64,000 bases of DNA from Sphingobacterium sp. (GCA_031277685.1 JAITLV010000298.1:1-64000), one strand, 5' to 3'. Counted from the stretch's first letter, positions 27,552 to 36,462 are shown. Notes: generated by a model from the letters alone, not told the origin. Numbers and translations: made by a program.

Positions 27552-28151
27552 ATGTTTGGTAACCAACAAAACGACAAAATTAGAATTGTCAAAGCTAGCA
27601 CTGGCGAAATTTCAACAGAGATAAAAGCACGTGTAGATTCTAGGAATAATATAATTTATATTTATTTTCAACACCTTCCAGTTAATTGGCATGTGGAAGA
27701 TGGTGACTATTTGCAAAGAGAATTGCCAGGCAACAAAATTGAAAAATTTACTATAAAAAATAACGGTTATCAACCAGCAGGAAGGATTTCACCAGAGAGA
27801 TATGAATGTGTTGTTACTAAAGGAGATACTTTCGATAGAGAGGCATATTCATCTATAACTTATAATCTACATGGCGATAATTCCAGAGTATATAATAATT
27901 CAGTAGATAATTCTAGCAATGTAATATCATCCGATCAAGGTGCGGAAGTCTTTATTCTATTGAATAAAATAATTGAGGAGCAACTTTCTAGCAATTCAAA
28001 ATTACTGGATTTAGTAAAGGATATGGAACAAAGTAAAAAAGATAAAAGCTTTATTAGCCTAGAAACATATCAGAAATTTATTGCGCAAGCAGCTAATCAC
28101 ATGACTTTGTTTTCTCCGTTTATACCTGCTCTAACTGAAATGCTTAAATAA
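27552..28151 (+). CDS. hypothetical cargo protein with low-complexity Asn/Ser linker
   Basis: Protein of about 199 residues, not recognised. The ATG at 27,552 is chosen over the TTG at 27,531 because a TATATTTG promoter box overlaps the TTG. The N-terminal part (about 1-100) is beta-rich ('IIYIYFQHLPVNWHVEDGDY', 'GRISPERYECVVTKGDTFDR'), then comes an Asn/Ser/Asp-rich stretch ('YNNSVDNSSNVISSD', near 117-131) and a helical C-terminus. The layout, a small folded domain, a flexible linker and a helical tail, resembles proteins that bring an effector to a target, but there is no sequence match I can name. It converges on the HEPN-like gene at 28,189. Confidence 0.6.
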   Translation: MFGNQQNDKIRIVKASTGEISTEIKARVDSRNNIIYIYFQHLPVNWHVEDGDYLQRELPGNKIEKFTIKNNGYQPAGRISPERYECVVTKGDTFDREAYSSITYNLHGDNSRVYNNSVDNSSNVISSDQGAEVFILLNKIIEEQLSSNSKLLDLVKDMEQSKKDKSFISLETYQKFIAQAANHMTLFSPFIPALTEMLK

Positions 28152-28188
28152 CTTTCTGTTTTTTAAGACAGTATTGTTGAAAAAGTGG

Positions 28189-29001
28189 TTATTCCTCAAC
28201 TTTCTTGAAAGTGCCATACCACTTTTCGATTTTAATGGGTATTAATTTTTCGGTATTATGCAAAATAGGGTATTCGTTGTGAAAAGGTACGAGACGGGCA
28301 AGTTCCCCAATAAACAAAGAACCCGCATTGATTTTATTAAATACCTTTTCATCCAATAATGCTGTAACAATATGTCTATCGCCAGCAGATGGCGATAAGG
28401 TAAACGATTTAAGATGAATAAGGTCATTTCTCAAATCTATAAGTTGCGTAAATTTTGTCCATGATTTTAACTTAGTGGGTGATGAAATCGAAAGGGCGTC
28501 AGGAATAATCTTTTTTAGCTTCACTATTGTGCCTTTCGTGCGTTCTATTTCACCCTTATTTAATTCTTTATCTTCACCTTTATCTTTTTCTTTAAGTATA
28601 TAATCTTCAGGTATTAGCGCATTTGTTAGAGCTTCAATTGCTGTAGTAATCGAAATTATAGCTGTTTGTATATATTCGAAGTAGTCATATAATAGAACAG
28701 TTTCCTGTTCTGAAAACTCAAAAAGTTGATTTTCCTTTTGTTTTGGTTTTACAAGTTGTTGATAAATCTCCTTAGCATTCTTTAGTGCTCTTTCGTGACT
28801 GTTCATGTTCAGCGAAATAAAATTAGGAGTGATAAATCGTAGACTGGATTTTCCAAATTTAAAAGTATCAATCTGTTGCACGGTATAATCTTCATTGTAC
28901 TCGGCTACACGATAAACTATTGGTTTTTTTTGCCTTTTGTCAAAAAGAGTATGTGTATTCATCTTTACGGTAATTTGGTTTGTTCCATTATAATAATACA
29001 T
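28189..29001 (-). CDS. HEPN-like protein, putative RNase of a defence or toxin module
   Basis: Protein of 270 residues. Residues about 100-200 are helical and contain DLRNDLIHLKSF with Arg near 191 and His near 196, the R-x4-H motif of HEPN-superfamily RNases (R-x4-6-H with a polar residue after Arg). A first long helix 'YDYFEYIQTAIISITTAIEALTNALI' (about 105-130) fits the first core HEPN helix. The N-terminal 90 residues are beta-rich and unknown. HEPN proteins often act as toxins or abortive-infection effectors, frequently beside an antitoxin or sensor; the convergent gene at 27,552 is the only close candidate partner. The family call rests on one motif plus helix pattern, so it is tentative. 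Confidence 0.6.
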   Translation of the reverse strand: MYYYNGTNQITVKMNTHTLFDKRQKKPIVYRVAEYNEDYTVQQIDTFKFGKSSLRFITPNFISLNMNSHERALKNAKEIYQQLVKPKQKENQLFEFSEQETVLLYDYFEYIQTAIISITTAIEALTNALIPEDYILKEKDKGEDKELNKGEIERTKGTIVKLKKIIPDALSISSPTKLKSWTKFTQLIDLRNDLIHLKSFTLSPSAGDRHIVTALLDEKVFNKINAGSLFIGELARLVPFHNEYPILHNTEKLIPIKIEKWYGTFKKVEE

Positions 29002-29109
29002 AAAAGTTTTGGAAATAGAGCCTACTATTTTTATTTAACCACCCCCCAATACATTGTCAAATCTGACAATTTAATCCCCCCAACTTTAACCTATTAAACA
29101 TCAGTAAAC

Positions 29110-29266
29110 CGAGTTCCGAAAAGCAGCCATTGGCACTTTTTCTTAGGAGCGTTCTGGCCCACGCGTGTGGGCAGCAAAGATGTATTTACGTATACGGCTA
29201 CGCCAGTATACGTAAACCTCTTTGCTGTCCTTGAGGCCAGTGAATTTGCTCGGAACTCGCAAATTC
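29110..29266 (+). other. nested inverted repeats upstream of mob genes, candidate oriT
   Basis: Four pairs of arms nest around one centre: CGAGTTCCGA (29,110-29,119) with TCGGAACTCG (29,250-29,259); CTGGCC (29,154-29,159) with GGCCAG (29,235-29,240); AGCAAAGA (29,173-29,180) with TCTTTGCT (29,219-29,226); TTTACGTATAC (29,185-29,195) with GTATACGTAAA (29,206-29,216). Two side hairpins are GCCCAC/GTGGGC (29,157-29,172) and GAATTTGC/GCAAATTC (29,242-29,266). It lies directly before mobA, where relaxases of this family have their nick site. Confidence 0.6.
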
Positions 29267-29290
29267 TGATAGTCAAAAAAAAGGAGGGTT

Positions 29291-29698
29291 ATGTCACGTA
29301 AACAAATCAAAAATCAGGAAGAGGTACTAACGCATCCCATTATAGTAAGGCTGAGCCAAGCGCTGTTTGAAAAGCTTGTGAAGTTACAGCATGACAGCGG
29401 AGCAAAATCCGTGGGACAGGTTGTCCGCGATATTCTGGAAAACCGCAAAATCAACTTCATTGTAAAGGATAGAACCATGAACCCCGTCATGGAAGAGCTG
29501 GCTATGATTAGGAAGGAAATCAAGAGCATAGGCGTAAACATCAACCAGCAGACGCACAAATTCCATATTGCCCAATCTGCTACGGAAAGGCAGTACCATG
29601 AAAACAAGACTGCTAAAATCTATGCCCAGTTGGAACCTCAGATAGAACGGCTGTTAGCCATCGTGTCAAAACTAGCCGACAAATGGTTGCAAGGATAA
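29291..29698 (+). CDS. mobA: MobA-like relaxosome accessory protein
   Basis: Protein of 135 residues. The first half holds a ribbon-helix-helix-like DNA-binding region ('PIIVRLSQALFEKLVKLQ' then 'SVGQVVRDILENRKI', about 17-53). The second half has 'LAMIRKEIKSIGVNINQQTHKFH' (about 70-92), a signature of the small mobilization proteins that sit with the relaxase at oriT. A strong Shine-Dalgarno-like AAGGAGG lies at 29,281-29,287, which is rare in this phylum. Its end overlaps the relaxase start by 16 bases, so the two are made together. The nested palindrome just upstream is the likely binding target. Naming of these small proteins differs between elements (MobA, MobC, BmgB); I follow the MobA-B-C usage for Bacteroidota. 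Confidence 0.85.
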   Translation: MSRKQIKNQEEVLTHPIIVRLSQALFEKLVKLQHDSGAKSVGQVVRDILENRKINFIVKDRTMNPVMEELAMIRKEIKSIGVNINQQTHKFHIAQSATERQYHENKTAKIYAQLEPQIERLLAIVSKLADKWLQG

Positions 29699-30930
29699 AA
29701 ATAGGCAAGAGCATGCGGGGCATTTTGCATTACAACGAAAATAAGGTTGAGGAAGGTACAGCAAGACTGCTCCTAGCCAACGGCTTTGCTATCGACATCG
29801 AAAAGGCAGACCTCAATATGAAATTGCGCAGGTTCGAATACCTCAATGAACTAAAGCCAAGTGTTAAAACAAATTCCCTGCATATCTCGCTCAACTTTGA
29901 CAGTAGCGAAAAACTGGACGATGCCAAGATGCAGAAGATTGCTTTGCGCTATATGGAACTGCTCGGTTTTGGCGAACAGCCCTTTCTGGTCTATCGCCAT
30001 ACCGATGCTTCCCATCCGCACCTGCATATTGCTACCACGAGCATCCAGCCGAGCGGAGAGGCCATCAACCTGCACAATATCGGCATGGATAAATCCGAAC
30101 CCGCCCGAAAGCAGATAGAAAAAGAATTTCGGCTAGTGGTAGCAGAGCGAAAAAAGCAGAAAAAAGAAGCGCCGATAAAGGCGGTAGACATCAAGCAGGT
30201 AGGCTATGGAAAGGCACCGACCAAAAGGGTATTGAGCAATATCATTCAGGGCGTAATGGAGCAATACAGCTTCACCACCTTTGGCGAGTTCAACGCGATA
30301 CTTCAGCAGTTCAATGTTACGGCGGAAAGGGGAGCGATAGATACCGCCATGTTTCGGAAAAAAGGGCTGATTTACTCCATTATAGATGATAAGGGAAAAG
30401 CCATAAGCGTGCCAATCAAAGCAAGTGCTTTCTATCATAAACCGATGCTGGCGCGTATTGAAGAGAAATGTGTGCCCAATTCGCCAAAGCGTCAGGCTAA
30501 CAGGGAATACCTAAAAACGATATTGGGCGACATCTTTCTAAAGTATGAGAAGATACGGGAAGACACTTTAAAAAGAGAGCTTGCAGGTAAGGGCGTAGGC
30601 GTTGTATTTCGCCGGAACAAAGAGGGGATGCTCTATGGCGTTACCTACATTGATAACAGGAACCTGTCGGCATTCAACGGTAGTGCATTGGGCAAAGCTT
30701 ATTCAGCCAAGGAAATTTCGGGGCATCTTGCCGAACGTAACATTCAACGCGCTTTCTTAAAACCTCAACATAAGTCCACAGAACCCAATCTTTCACTTCA
30801 ATCCACAGCGACACAGTTAGAGGATTTTTCCAATACCCTCGATAAGCTCCTGCAAATAAAAGGCGGGCAGGGTGCCGATGAACAGGTACGAAAAAGGAAA
30901 AAACGATTTCGAAACCATTTCAGACATTAA
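29683..30930 (+). CDS. mobB: MobB relaxase (MOBP-like, HUH endonuclease)
   Basis: Protein of 415 residues that should nick oriT and lead the transferred strand. The metal-binding HUH motif is HPHLHI (about 111-116), preceded by 'YRHTDAS' and by a candidate N-terminal region 'GKSMRGILHYNENKVEEG' (about 8-25) with a Tyr near 17 that fits the catalytic Tyr position of Bacteroidota relaxases. The region after about 200 is basic and carries 'YSIIDDKGKAISVPIKASAF'. It overlaps mobA by 16 bases and ends 2 bases before mobC, giving a compact mobABC operon. Length is within the usual 400-480 for the family. Confidence 0.92.
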   Translation: MVARIKIGKSMRGILHYNENKVEEGTARLLLANGFAIDIEKADLNMKLRRFEYLNELKPSVKTNSLHISLNFDSSEKLDDAKMQKIALRYMELLGFGEQPFLVYRHTDASHPHLHIATTSIQPSGEAINLHNIGMDKSEPARKQIEKEFRLVVAERKKQKKEAPIKAVDIKQVGYGKAPTKRVLSNIIQGVMEQYSFTTFGEFNAILQQFNVTAERGAIDTAMFRKKGLIYSIIDDKGKAISVPIKASAFYHKPMLARIEEKCVPNSPKRQANREYLKTILGDIFLKYEKIREDTLKRELAGKGVGVVFRRNKEGMLYGVTYIDNRNLSAFNGSALGKAYSAKEISGHLAERNIQRAFLKPQHKSTEPNLSLQSTATQLEDFSNTLDKLLQIKGGQGADEQVRKRKKRFRNHFRH

Positions 30931-30932
30931 TT

Positions 30933-32954
30933 ATGAATACTGGAGAAGATATTCAAGGTCTACGAAAGATTGTAGACTTTACGAGGCTACTTAGCATTTT
31001 TATATTGGCCATACATTTTTATCTGGCCTGTTACCCCGCATTTGTGGCTTGGGGCTTTACTGCCGACATTACCGACCGTGTCGTACAGAATATCGTAAAA
31101 ACTGGACTGTTTGCCGACTATCTACGGCCCAAATTGGGGACGCTACTTTTGCTCGTTACATTTCTGGTGGGTATCAAGGGCAAGAAGGATGAGAAGATAA
31201 GCCGTAAGAAAATTGCCGTCTATCTCATTTTAGGGCTTATACTGTACTTTACGAGTACCGGCATTCTGTATATGCGATTGGATGCCGAACCAAAAGCGAT
31301 ATTTTATATCACGGTGGTAAGCATCGGTTATCTGCTGATGCTCACGGGGGGTACATGGCTATCAAGGCTATTAAAGAACATGCTCAACAATGACATCTTT
31401 AATGAAGAAAATGAAACATTCCCACAGGAAGAAAGATTGTTGGAAAATGAATACTCTGTAAACCTGCCTGCCAAGTATCGGCTGAAAAAAGAAATCCGTA
31501 ATAGCTGGATTAATTTCATCAATATGTTCCGTGGTCTTTTGGTAATTGGTACCCCAGGTTCCGGCAAGAGCTACTTCGTTGTAAGGCACATTATAGACCA
31601 ACATATCAAAAAGGGATTTTCCATGTTCGTGTATGACTTTAAGTTTGACGACCTAACGAAAATCGCCTACAATAAGCTGCTGCAATATCAGGGCAACTAC
31701 GCCGTTCCGCCAACATTCTATATCATCAATTTTGACGATATGAACCGCACCCACAGGTGCAACCCATTAGACCCAACTTCAATGGAAGATATTACCGATG
31801 CCATTGAAGCCAGCCGAACCATTATGCTTGGCCTAAACAGAAGCTGGATAAAATCCCAAGGCGAATTTTTTACGGAAAGTCCTATTAACTTTCTAACAGC
31901 CATAATATGGTACCTACGGAAATATGAGGGTGGCCGATTTTGCACCTTGCCCCATGTCATAGAACTGATGCAAACAGAATACGACCCGTTATTTGCCATA
32001 CTGGATAGGGAAGAAGAGATAAAGGTGCTTGTCAACCCCTTTATTTCCGCATTCAAAAATAAGGCGATGGAACAGTTGGAAGGTCAGATAGCAAGTGCCA
32101 AGATAGCTTTGGCAAGGCTGGCATCGCCACAACTTTACTACGTGCTGAACGGGAACGACTTTACCTTGGACATTAATAACCCACAAGACCCCAAAATAGT
32201 AGCTATGGGGAATAATCCCTTAAAAATACAGATATACGGGGCGGTGTTATCACTCTATATAAACAGGATGATTAAGCTCGTTAACCGTAAGAAGCAATTG
32301 AAAAGCTCGCTGATATTCGATGAATTTCCAACCGTTTTCGTGGGTGGCTCATCAGGCATAGATGGACTTTTGGCAACTGCCCGAAGTAATTTTGTGGCAA
32401 CCACTTTGGCAGTGCAAAATTACGAACAATTGAAGAAGGACTATGGCGATGAACAGGCCAACGTAATTACCAATATCGTGGGCAATGTAATCAGCGGGCA
32501 GGTTATGGGCAATACCGCCAAATCCGTCAGTGAGCTTTTTGGTAAGATACAGCAGGAAAAAATGAGCCAGAATATAGGTGGCAGTGAAACATCGTTTACC
32601 AAGTCAACCCAAATGGACTTGGCAATCCCGTCAGCCAAAATAGCCCAACTTTCCAGTGGTGAATTTGTGGGCATTGTTGCGGATAATCCCGAAGCCAAGA
32701 TTAAATTGAAGATGTTCCATTGTGAAATACAGAACGACCACAAGGCCATTGCCGAAGAAGAACGCCAGTACAAGGAAATACCCGAAATAGCTACCGTAAC
32801 AAATCAGGAGATACAGGACAATTACGAACTGATAAAAAATGAGGTACGGCATATTGTCCGTTCGGAGCTGAACGCTATCAGGACGGAACTTGAAGCAATA
32901 CAACCACATGGCGAAGCAGGGCAAGAGGAACAAAAACCACCAACCTCAATGTAA
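30933..32954 (+). CDS. mobC: MobC/TraG-family type IV coupling protein (VirD4-like ATPase)
   Basis: Protein of 673 residues that links the relaxosome to the secretion channel. At least three hydrophobic segments in the first 150 residues ('LLSIFILAIHFYLACYPAFV', 'LGTLLLLVTFLVGI', 'FYITVVSIGYLLMLTGGTWL') anchor it in the inner membrane. The Walker A motif is GTPGSGKS (about 205-212), Walker B is SLIFDEFPTVF (near 460), and 'TTLAVQNYEQLKKDYGDEQA' (near 491-510) is the conserved VirD4/TraD-family segment. The C-terminal tail is charged. It follows mobB by 2 bases. The family usually has 600-700 residues, so it is full length. Confidence 0.93.
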   Translation: MNTGEDIQGLRKIVDFTRLLSIFILAIHFYLACYPAFVAWGFTADITDRVVQNIVKTGLFADYLRPKLGTLLLLVTFLVGIKGKKDEKISRKKIAVYLILGLILYFTSTGILYMRLDAEPKAIFYITVVSIGYLLMLTGGTWLSRLLKNMLNNDIFNEENETFPQEERLLENEYSVNLPAKYRLKKEIRNSWINFINMFRGLLVIGTPGSGKSYFVVRHIIDQHIKKGFSMFVYDFKFDDLTKIAYNKLLQYQGNYAVPPTFYIINFDDMNRTHRCNPLDPTSMEDITDAIEASRTIMLGLNRSWIKSQGEFFTESPINFLTAIIWYLRKYEGGRFCTLPHVIELMQTEYDPLFAILDREEEIKVLVNPFISAFKNKAMEQLEGQIASAKIALARLASPQLYYVLNGNDFTLDINNPQDPKIVAMGNNPLKIQIYGAVLSLYINRMIKLVNRKKQLKSSLIFDEFPTVFVGGSSGIDGLLATARSNFVATTLAVQNYEQLKKDYGDEQANVITNIVGNVISGQVMGNTAKSVSELFGKIQQEKMSQNIGGSETSFTKSTQMDLAIPSAKIAQLSSGEFVGIVADNPEAKIKLKMFHCEIQNDHKAIAEEERQYKEIPEIATVTNQEIQDNYELIKNEVRHIVRSELNAIRTELEAIQPHGEAGQEEQKPPTSM

Positions 32955-32972
32955 CACATTACTTTCAGAAGA

Positions 32973-33098
32973 ATGAAATACATAAGTTTTTTAATGATTT
33001 GTCTAAGTTCTCCGATAACGATGTTCGTTATTTTTGGAATAGGCATATCGGTAGTCGTATGTAACACTGCCATTTTCAAACACAATTTAAAAAAATAA
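32973..33098 (+). CDS. small single-pass membrane protein
   Basis: An open frame of 41 codons starts 18 bases after mobC with CAGAAG just before it. The protein begins MKYISFLMICLSSPITMFVI and has one hydrophobic stretch (about 4-34) with a basic tail KHNLKK. Coupling-protein operons sometimes end with such small membrane proteins. It is not recognised, and could be chance, though codon use looks natural. Confidence 0.4.
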   Translation: MKYISFLMICLSSPITMFVIFGIGISVVVCNTAIFKHNLKK

Positions 33099-33182
33099 TT
33101 ATGAAAAAAAACAAACACGAGTGTTGGTAAAATCACAGAGATTAAGGTTTCCCTTAAGCGAAACTACCAGTTTGACGGGGTA

Positions 33183-33563
33183 ATGCTCAATTCATCGGTA
33201 AGCGCCTACGAGGTGCTTAAAAAGATTTACAACCCCGGTATTCTCGAATTGATAGAGGAATTTTATGTGCTATTTTTAGACTGTAAACTAAGGGTACTCG
33301 GCTACTACATGATAGGGCGTGGAGGGATTGACCATGTGGCCGTAGATTCAAGGATTATTTTTGCACTGACGTTAAAGACTGCAAGCACGCACATCATTTT
33401 GTCGCATAACCATCCTTCGAACTTTTGTCAGCCAAGCAGGGCCGACCTTGAAATGACACGGCACATTTGCCAGCGGGCCTCCATATTTGGAATTAAAGTG
33501 ATAGACCATATCATATTCACCTCCCACGGCTATTATTCCTTTAGGGATAATAAACAATTCTAA
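33183..33563 (+). CDS. RadC-like JAB domain protein, probably frameshifted at its 5' end
   Basis: Protein of 126 residues from the first ATG, with the JAB/MPN metal-binding motif of the RadC family: SHNHPSN (near 77-83) followed by Asp in SRADLEM (near 89). RadC-like proteins are common in conjugative elements, but their biochemical job is unclear. The frame is open upstream: from 33,105 it encodes KKTNTSVGKITEIKVSLKRN, which looks like the true N-terminus, and an ATG stands at 33,101 one base out of frame, followed by a run of eight A. Removing one A would give one continuous gene of about 153 residues. So either this copy starts at 33,183 with a short N-terminus, or it carries a frameshift or a sequencing error in the A run. 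Confidence 0.8.
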   Translation: MLNSSVSAYEVLKKIYNPGILELIEEFYVLFLDCKLRVLGYYMIGRGGIDHVAVDSRIIFALTLKTASTHIILSHNHPSNFCQPSRADLEMTRHICQRASIFGIKVIDHIIFTSHGYYSFRDNKQF

Positions 33564-33611
33564 AAATACTCATTATATATAGAAAAATTAACGAATTGTA
33601 CTGTTTTTTCA

Positions 33612-33746
33612 ATGATTCGTGCTGTAAAAGGCGCTGCTAAAATTGGTAATTTTATAACGGTTGAATTAGATAATGTCACTTTTCGGTGTTCGGTAGGAGG
33701 GCCGAAGGTGGCATTTTACAAATACGACATACAAAGCCATTTCTAA
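33612..33746 (+). CDS. small hypothetical protein
   Basis: Open frame of 44 codons between the RadC-like gene and the next gene. The product begins MIRAVKGAAKIGNFITVELD and ends in a Phe-rich, Tyr-rich segment. It has no signal peptide or membrane segment. No clear ribosome site is seen. Support is only the open frame and natural-looking composition. Confidence 0.3.
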   Translation: MIRAVKGAAKIGNFITVELDNVTFRCSVGGPKVAFYKYDIQSHF

Positions 33747-33780
33747 GGCATTACGCTTAATAACCAAACATAACTGAATT

Positions 33781-35517
33781 ATGGACAACAAATCCCTATT
33801 ACTTACACATATTGCGCACAATGAGCACCCATCTTCATTTAGTTTTATTTTTCCCGAACCAAAGCCTGATAAACAAGTGCTGGTAATAAAGGGCGGAAAT
33901 AATGGGCAAGGTTGGGAAACCAATACGATTGCGGCAACGGGAATTGGCAGGTATGTGTCCTATCGAACCTACGATATCAAAGAAACCACTAAATTCACAA
34001 GCGAGGTGTCCGAGCCTGTAATCTGTTTGGCCTACCGTTATGGTGCTGGATGTAGCATAGCTTTCTCGGCCGAGCATCCAAGCTATCCGATAGATAGGGA
34101 GAAGAATTTCCTGTTCTGGCAGGGCGATGGAACGGTGGAGCAGGAAGTACAGGTAGGTAAACATGCCCACTTTGATTTCTTCGTTAGGCCCGAATGTCTG
34201 GTACATCTTAATAACCGTCCCATTATCAAAGAGCTTATAGAGCAATCATTTCTATACCCACGGGGTAATATCGGGCAACTGGATATTGCCTTTAGTCAGC
34301 GTTTCGAGAGGTTAATGTTTGATATTATAGAAGAACTTGACAAAAATACCCCGACAGCCGAGCGTTTCAGCTACCTGTGCGATTGCCTTTTGTTAACGGC
34401 CATTGGCGAAAACATAACCCCTACCCCACCCCCCAAAAAAGTAACGCCAGATACTCCCAAAGGGCCAATTTCTTACAGCCCAAAGCCAAGAGAACAGCAA
34501 ATGCTCAATGCCTTGGCAAATATGAATAGAGATGTGCTTTTGATGAAATACAGGCATCAATATAAAACCACTACCGAAAAGGAAAAACAGCGGGACATGG
34601 AAATTGAGCTTGATATAACGGTGAAGAATCATTCCATGAAACTTTGGGCAATGGAGAAGGAGATTTTGGCAGGGTTGTATTTTCATATTGCCGAACTTTT
34701 TGCACTTGAATACGAAAATGAGCTAATGACAGCCGACGATAGGGCCCTTTTAAAAAAGGCGGTGGTAAAGACCTGCGACTTATCATTTGAACTGCACCCG
34801 CCGAGTATATCAAAGCTAGATTTCTATGGGAGGTGGTCAGAAAAGGTTTCCATGTTCCAACAAATAGGAGATAAGAGCGTGCAAGATTTCCTATCGGCTT
34901 TATTGCCCGACAATACCCTTTCATTTACCAAAAGAAAAGACCAGCGCGGAAAGAACCTATTGATTGAACAGGTACGGGAAGCTTTTGGCATAAGGCCAAT
35001 GTCCTATTTTACGGGCGAAACACCCGAGGATAAACCTAAGGAAATTGTACAACTGCATACACGGCTGATGGAGCATTGCGTAGATACCTTGGAGCTGGAT
35101 AACGAAGACGGCGTGACGCGTAGCGATATAGTACGGGAGTTGGACAGTGCCTATCAACTTAATGATTTGATTGCTTTGTTGCAGATAGAGATAGAACAGC
35201 TATGCCCGCAAGATGGATACTTGGAGCAACAGGACGATGAACGGCTGAAATGGTTGATAGTGGCTCTACAGCACACCGAGCAGGATTGCGACGAGTTTTT
35301 TAAAGAGATTGTAACAAGTACCGATTATTACCACCTGCGCCTGTTCCACAGTTTAGGCAATAACATGAGGGAATTTAAAAAGGCCGTTAGAAAGGATGTC
35401 GCCTACGTACAGCAAAAGGGCTTAAAACTTGCTGATAGTATGAAAAAAGTTATCGCGAACCCCATCCGTTCGGAAATTCTGGAATTAGCCGAGGTACTAA
35501 CGTATGAATGGACTTAA
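33781..35517 (+). CDS. large hypothetical ICE protein
   Basis: Protein of 578 residues that I cannot assign firmly. The first 200 residues are beta-rich ('GIGRYVSYRTYDIKETTKF', 'ICLAYRYGAGCSIAFSAEH', 'KHAHFDFFVRPECLVHL') and resemble in style the ligand-binding half of Bacteroidota AraC-type regulators, but there is no AraC helix-turn-helix at the end. A Pro/Lys linker (about 218-240, TPTPPPKKVTPDTPKGP) leads to a helical second half with many charged residues (about 240-578). No ATPase or nuclease motif is evident. It follows the RadC-like gene and overlaps the next gene by 14 bases. A regulatory or scaffolding role in the element is possible. Confidence 0.65.
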   Translation: MDNKSLLLTHIAHNEHPSSFSFIFPEPKPDKQVLVIKGGNNGQGWETNTIAATGIGRYVSYRTYDIKETTKFTSEVSEPVICLAYRYGAGCSIAFSAEHPSYPIDREKNFLFWQGDGTVEQEVQVGKHAHFDFFVRPECLVHLNNRPIIKELIEQSFLYPRGNIGQLDIAFSQRFERLMFDIIEELDKNTPTAERFSYLCDCLLLTAIGENITPTPPPKKVTPDTPKGPISYSPKPREQQMLNALANMNRDVLLMKYRHQYKTTTEKEKQRDMEIELDITVKNHSMKLWAMEKEILAGLYFHIAELFALEYENELMTADDRALLKKAVVKTCDLSFELHPPSISKLDFYGRWSEKVSMFQQIGDKSVQDFLSALLPDNTLSFTKRKDQRGKNLLIEQVREAFGIRPMSYFTGETPEDKPKEIVQLHTRLMEHCVDTLELDNEDGVTRSDIVRELDSAYQLNDLIALLQIEIEQLCPQDGYLEQQDDERLKWLIVALQHTEQDCDEFFKEIVTSTDYYHLRLFHSLGNNMREFKKAVRKDVAYVQQKGLKLADSMKKVIANPIRSEILELAEVLTYEWT

Positions 35518-35761
35518 ACAATGTAGGATGACGGGCAAGGTGCGCTTTGCCACAAGGGTAGAGGCCGAGGTGGTCATCTTTACCCTGCGCTGGGCATTGA
35601 AGCGGAAGGACATGAACGGCAGGCGTATTAAACATAGGAAAGGCAGACCTGTGGCAAAAAGAGCATACTATTGTGAGTACTGTAAGGGCTTCCATGTTAC
35701 ACATTGGGAAAAGAGCGATTTCAACACCTATCTGGAGCAAAGGGAAAAACGGGGCGAGTAA
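35504..35761 (+). CDS. small zinc-ribbon-like basic protein
   Basis: Protein of 85 residues, strongly basic in the first half (RWALKRKDMNGRRIKHRKGR near 27-46) with YYCEYCKGFHVTHWEKSDF near 52-70. The C-x2-C followed by H-x2-H has the spacing of a short zinc finger that could bind DNA or RNA. Start overlaps the preceding gene by 14 bases, so the two are probably co-translated. After its stop, 35,762-35,961 holds no gene that I can see. No function can be named from sequence. Confidence 0.65.
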   Translation: MNGLKQCRMTGKVRFATRVEAEVVIFTLRWALKRKDMNGRRIKHRKGRPVAKRAYYCEYCKGFHVTHWEKSDFNTYLEQREKRGE

Positions 35762-35961
35762 TGTTTGCCCCTTATAAAATCACTTGCACAGGGAGTACAA
35801 TATCATTCGCCCCAAACATGCAGGGCTTCCTCTTTTGTCTGGTAGGGGGCTATGCTTTCAGTTAAAGTTAAGGAATATGCGTCGTATTCCTTAACTTATT
35901 AGAGTGTGAATTGTGCTTTTTGTAAAGCGTAAAATTCTGATAACCCAAAAAGCTAATGAAG

Positions 35962-36462
35962 TTATAATCTAATCCTTTGTTCTATGCGTAAAACATATCC
36001 TGTTTCAATCAGGAAGCTTTCCATTCTTAGGGTTTGACTTGACCTAAATTTTGGATGGCTACTATTTGCTATATATGCTTTTTTTACCGAGAAATCTTCG
36101 GCTATTTCAGATAGCTCAAAATTTTCTATAGTTGATTTAAGTTGTTTTTCGGCATCTTTTATCCAATTTCCTCCAGAGTGGCGCTCTTTTAATTCGACAA
36201 AAATAACTGACCCTTCAAAAGTCAACATACCATCACAACGTTTCGGTTGTACCTCACCTTCAATTGAAATATCTATACATTTATCTATCGCAGTAAAAGT
36301 TACATCGTATAAATAATCATTCTCAACAACACCAATCCAATTTTCACCATTTGCTTCATCTATATAGGCTGGTCTAGTTGATGGTGAAGGCTCATCACAT
36401 AAACCAAATAGCTTCCGCGAAGAAAATGATTGACAGGCTTCATTCAAAAAGTTTACACTCAT
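35962..36462 (-). CDS. putative PD-(D/E)XK-type nuclease of a two- or three-gene defence-like block
   Basis: Protein of 166 residues. 'KRCDGMLTFEGSVIFVELKER' contains Asp near 77 and Glu-x-Lys near 90-92, the D-(x12)-ExK spacing of PD-(D/E)XK nucleases. An earlier Glu/Asp-rich helix could complete the metal site. No signal peptide. Its start overlaps the end of the AAA ATPase gene by 4 bases (ATGA), so the two proteins are made at matching levels and probably act together. ATPase plus small nuclease pairs of this kind are a common design of phage-defence systems. The nuclease call rests on the motif only. Confidence 0.6.
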   Translation of the reverse strand: MSVNFLNEACQSFSSRKLFGLCDEPSPSTRPAYIDEANGENWIGVVENDYLYDVTFTAIDKCIDISIEGEVQPKRCDGMLTFEGSVIFVELKERHSGGNWIKDAEKQLKSTIENFELSEIAEDFSVKKAYIANSSHPKFRSSQTLRMESFLIETGYVLRIEQRIRL

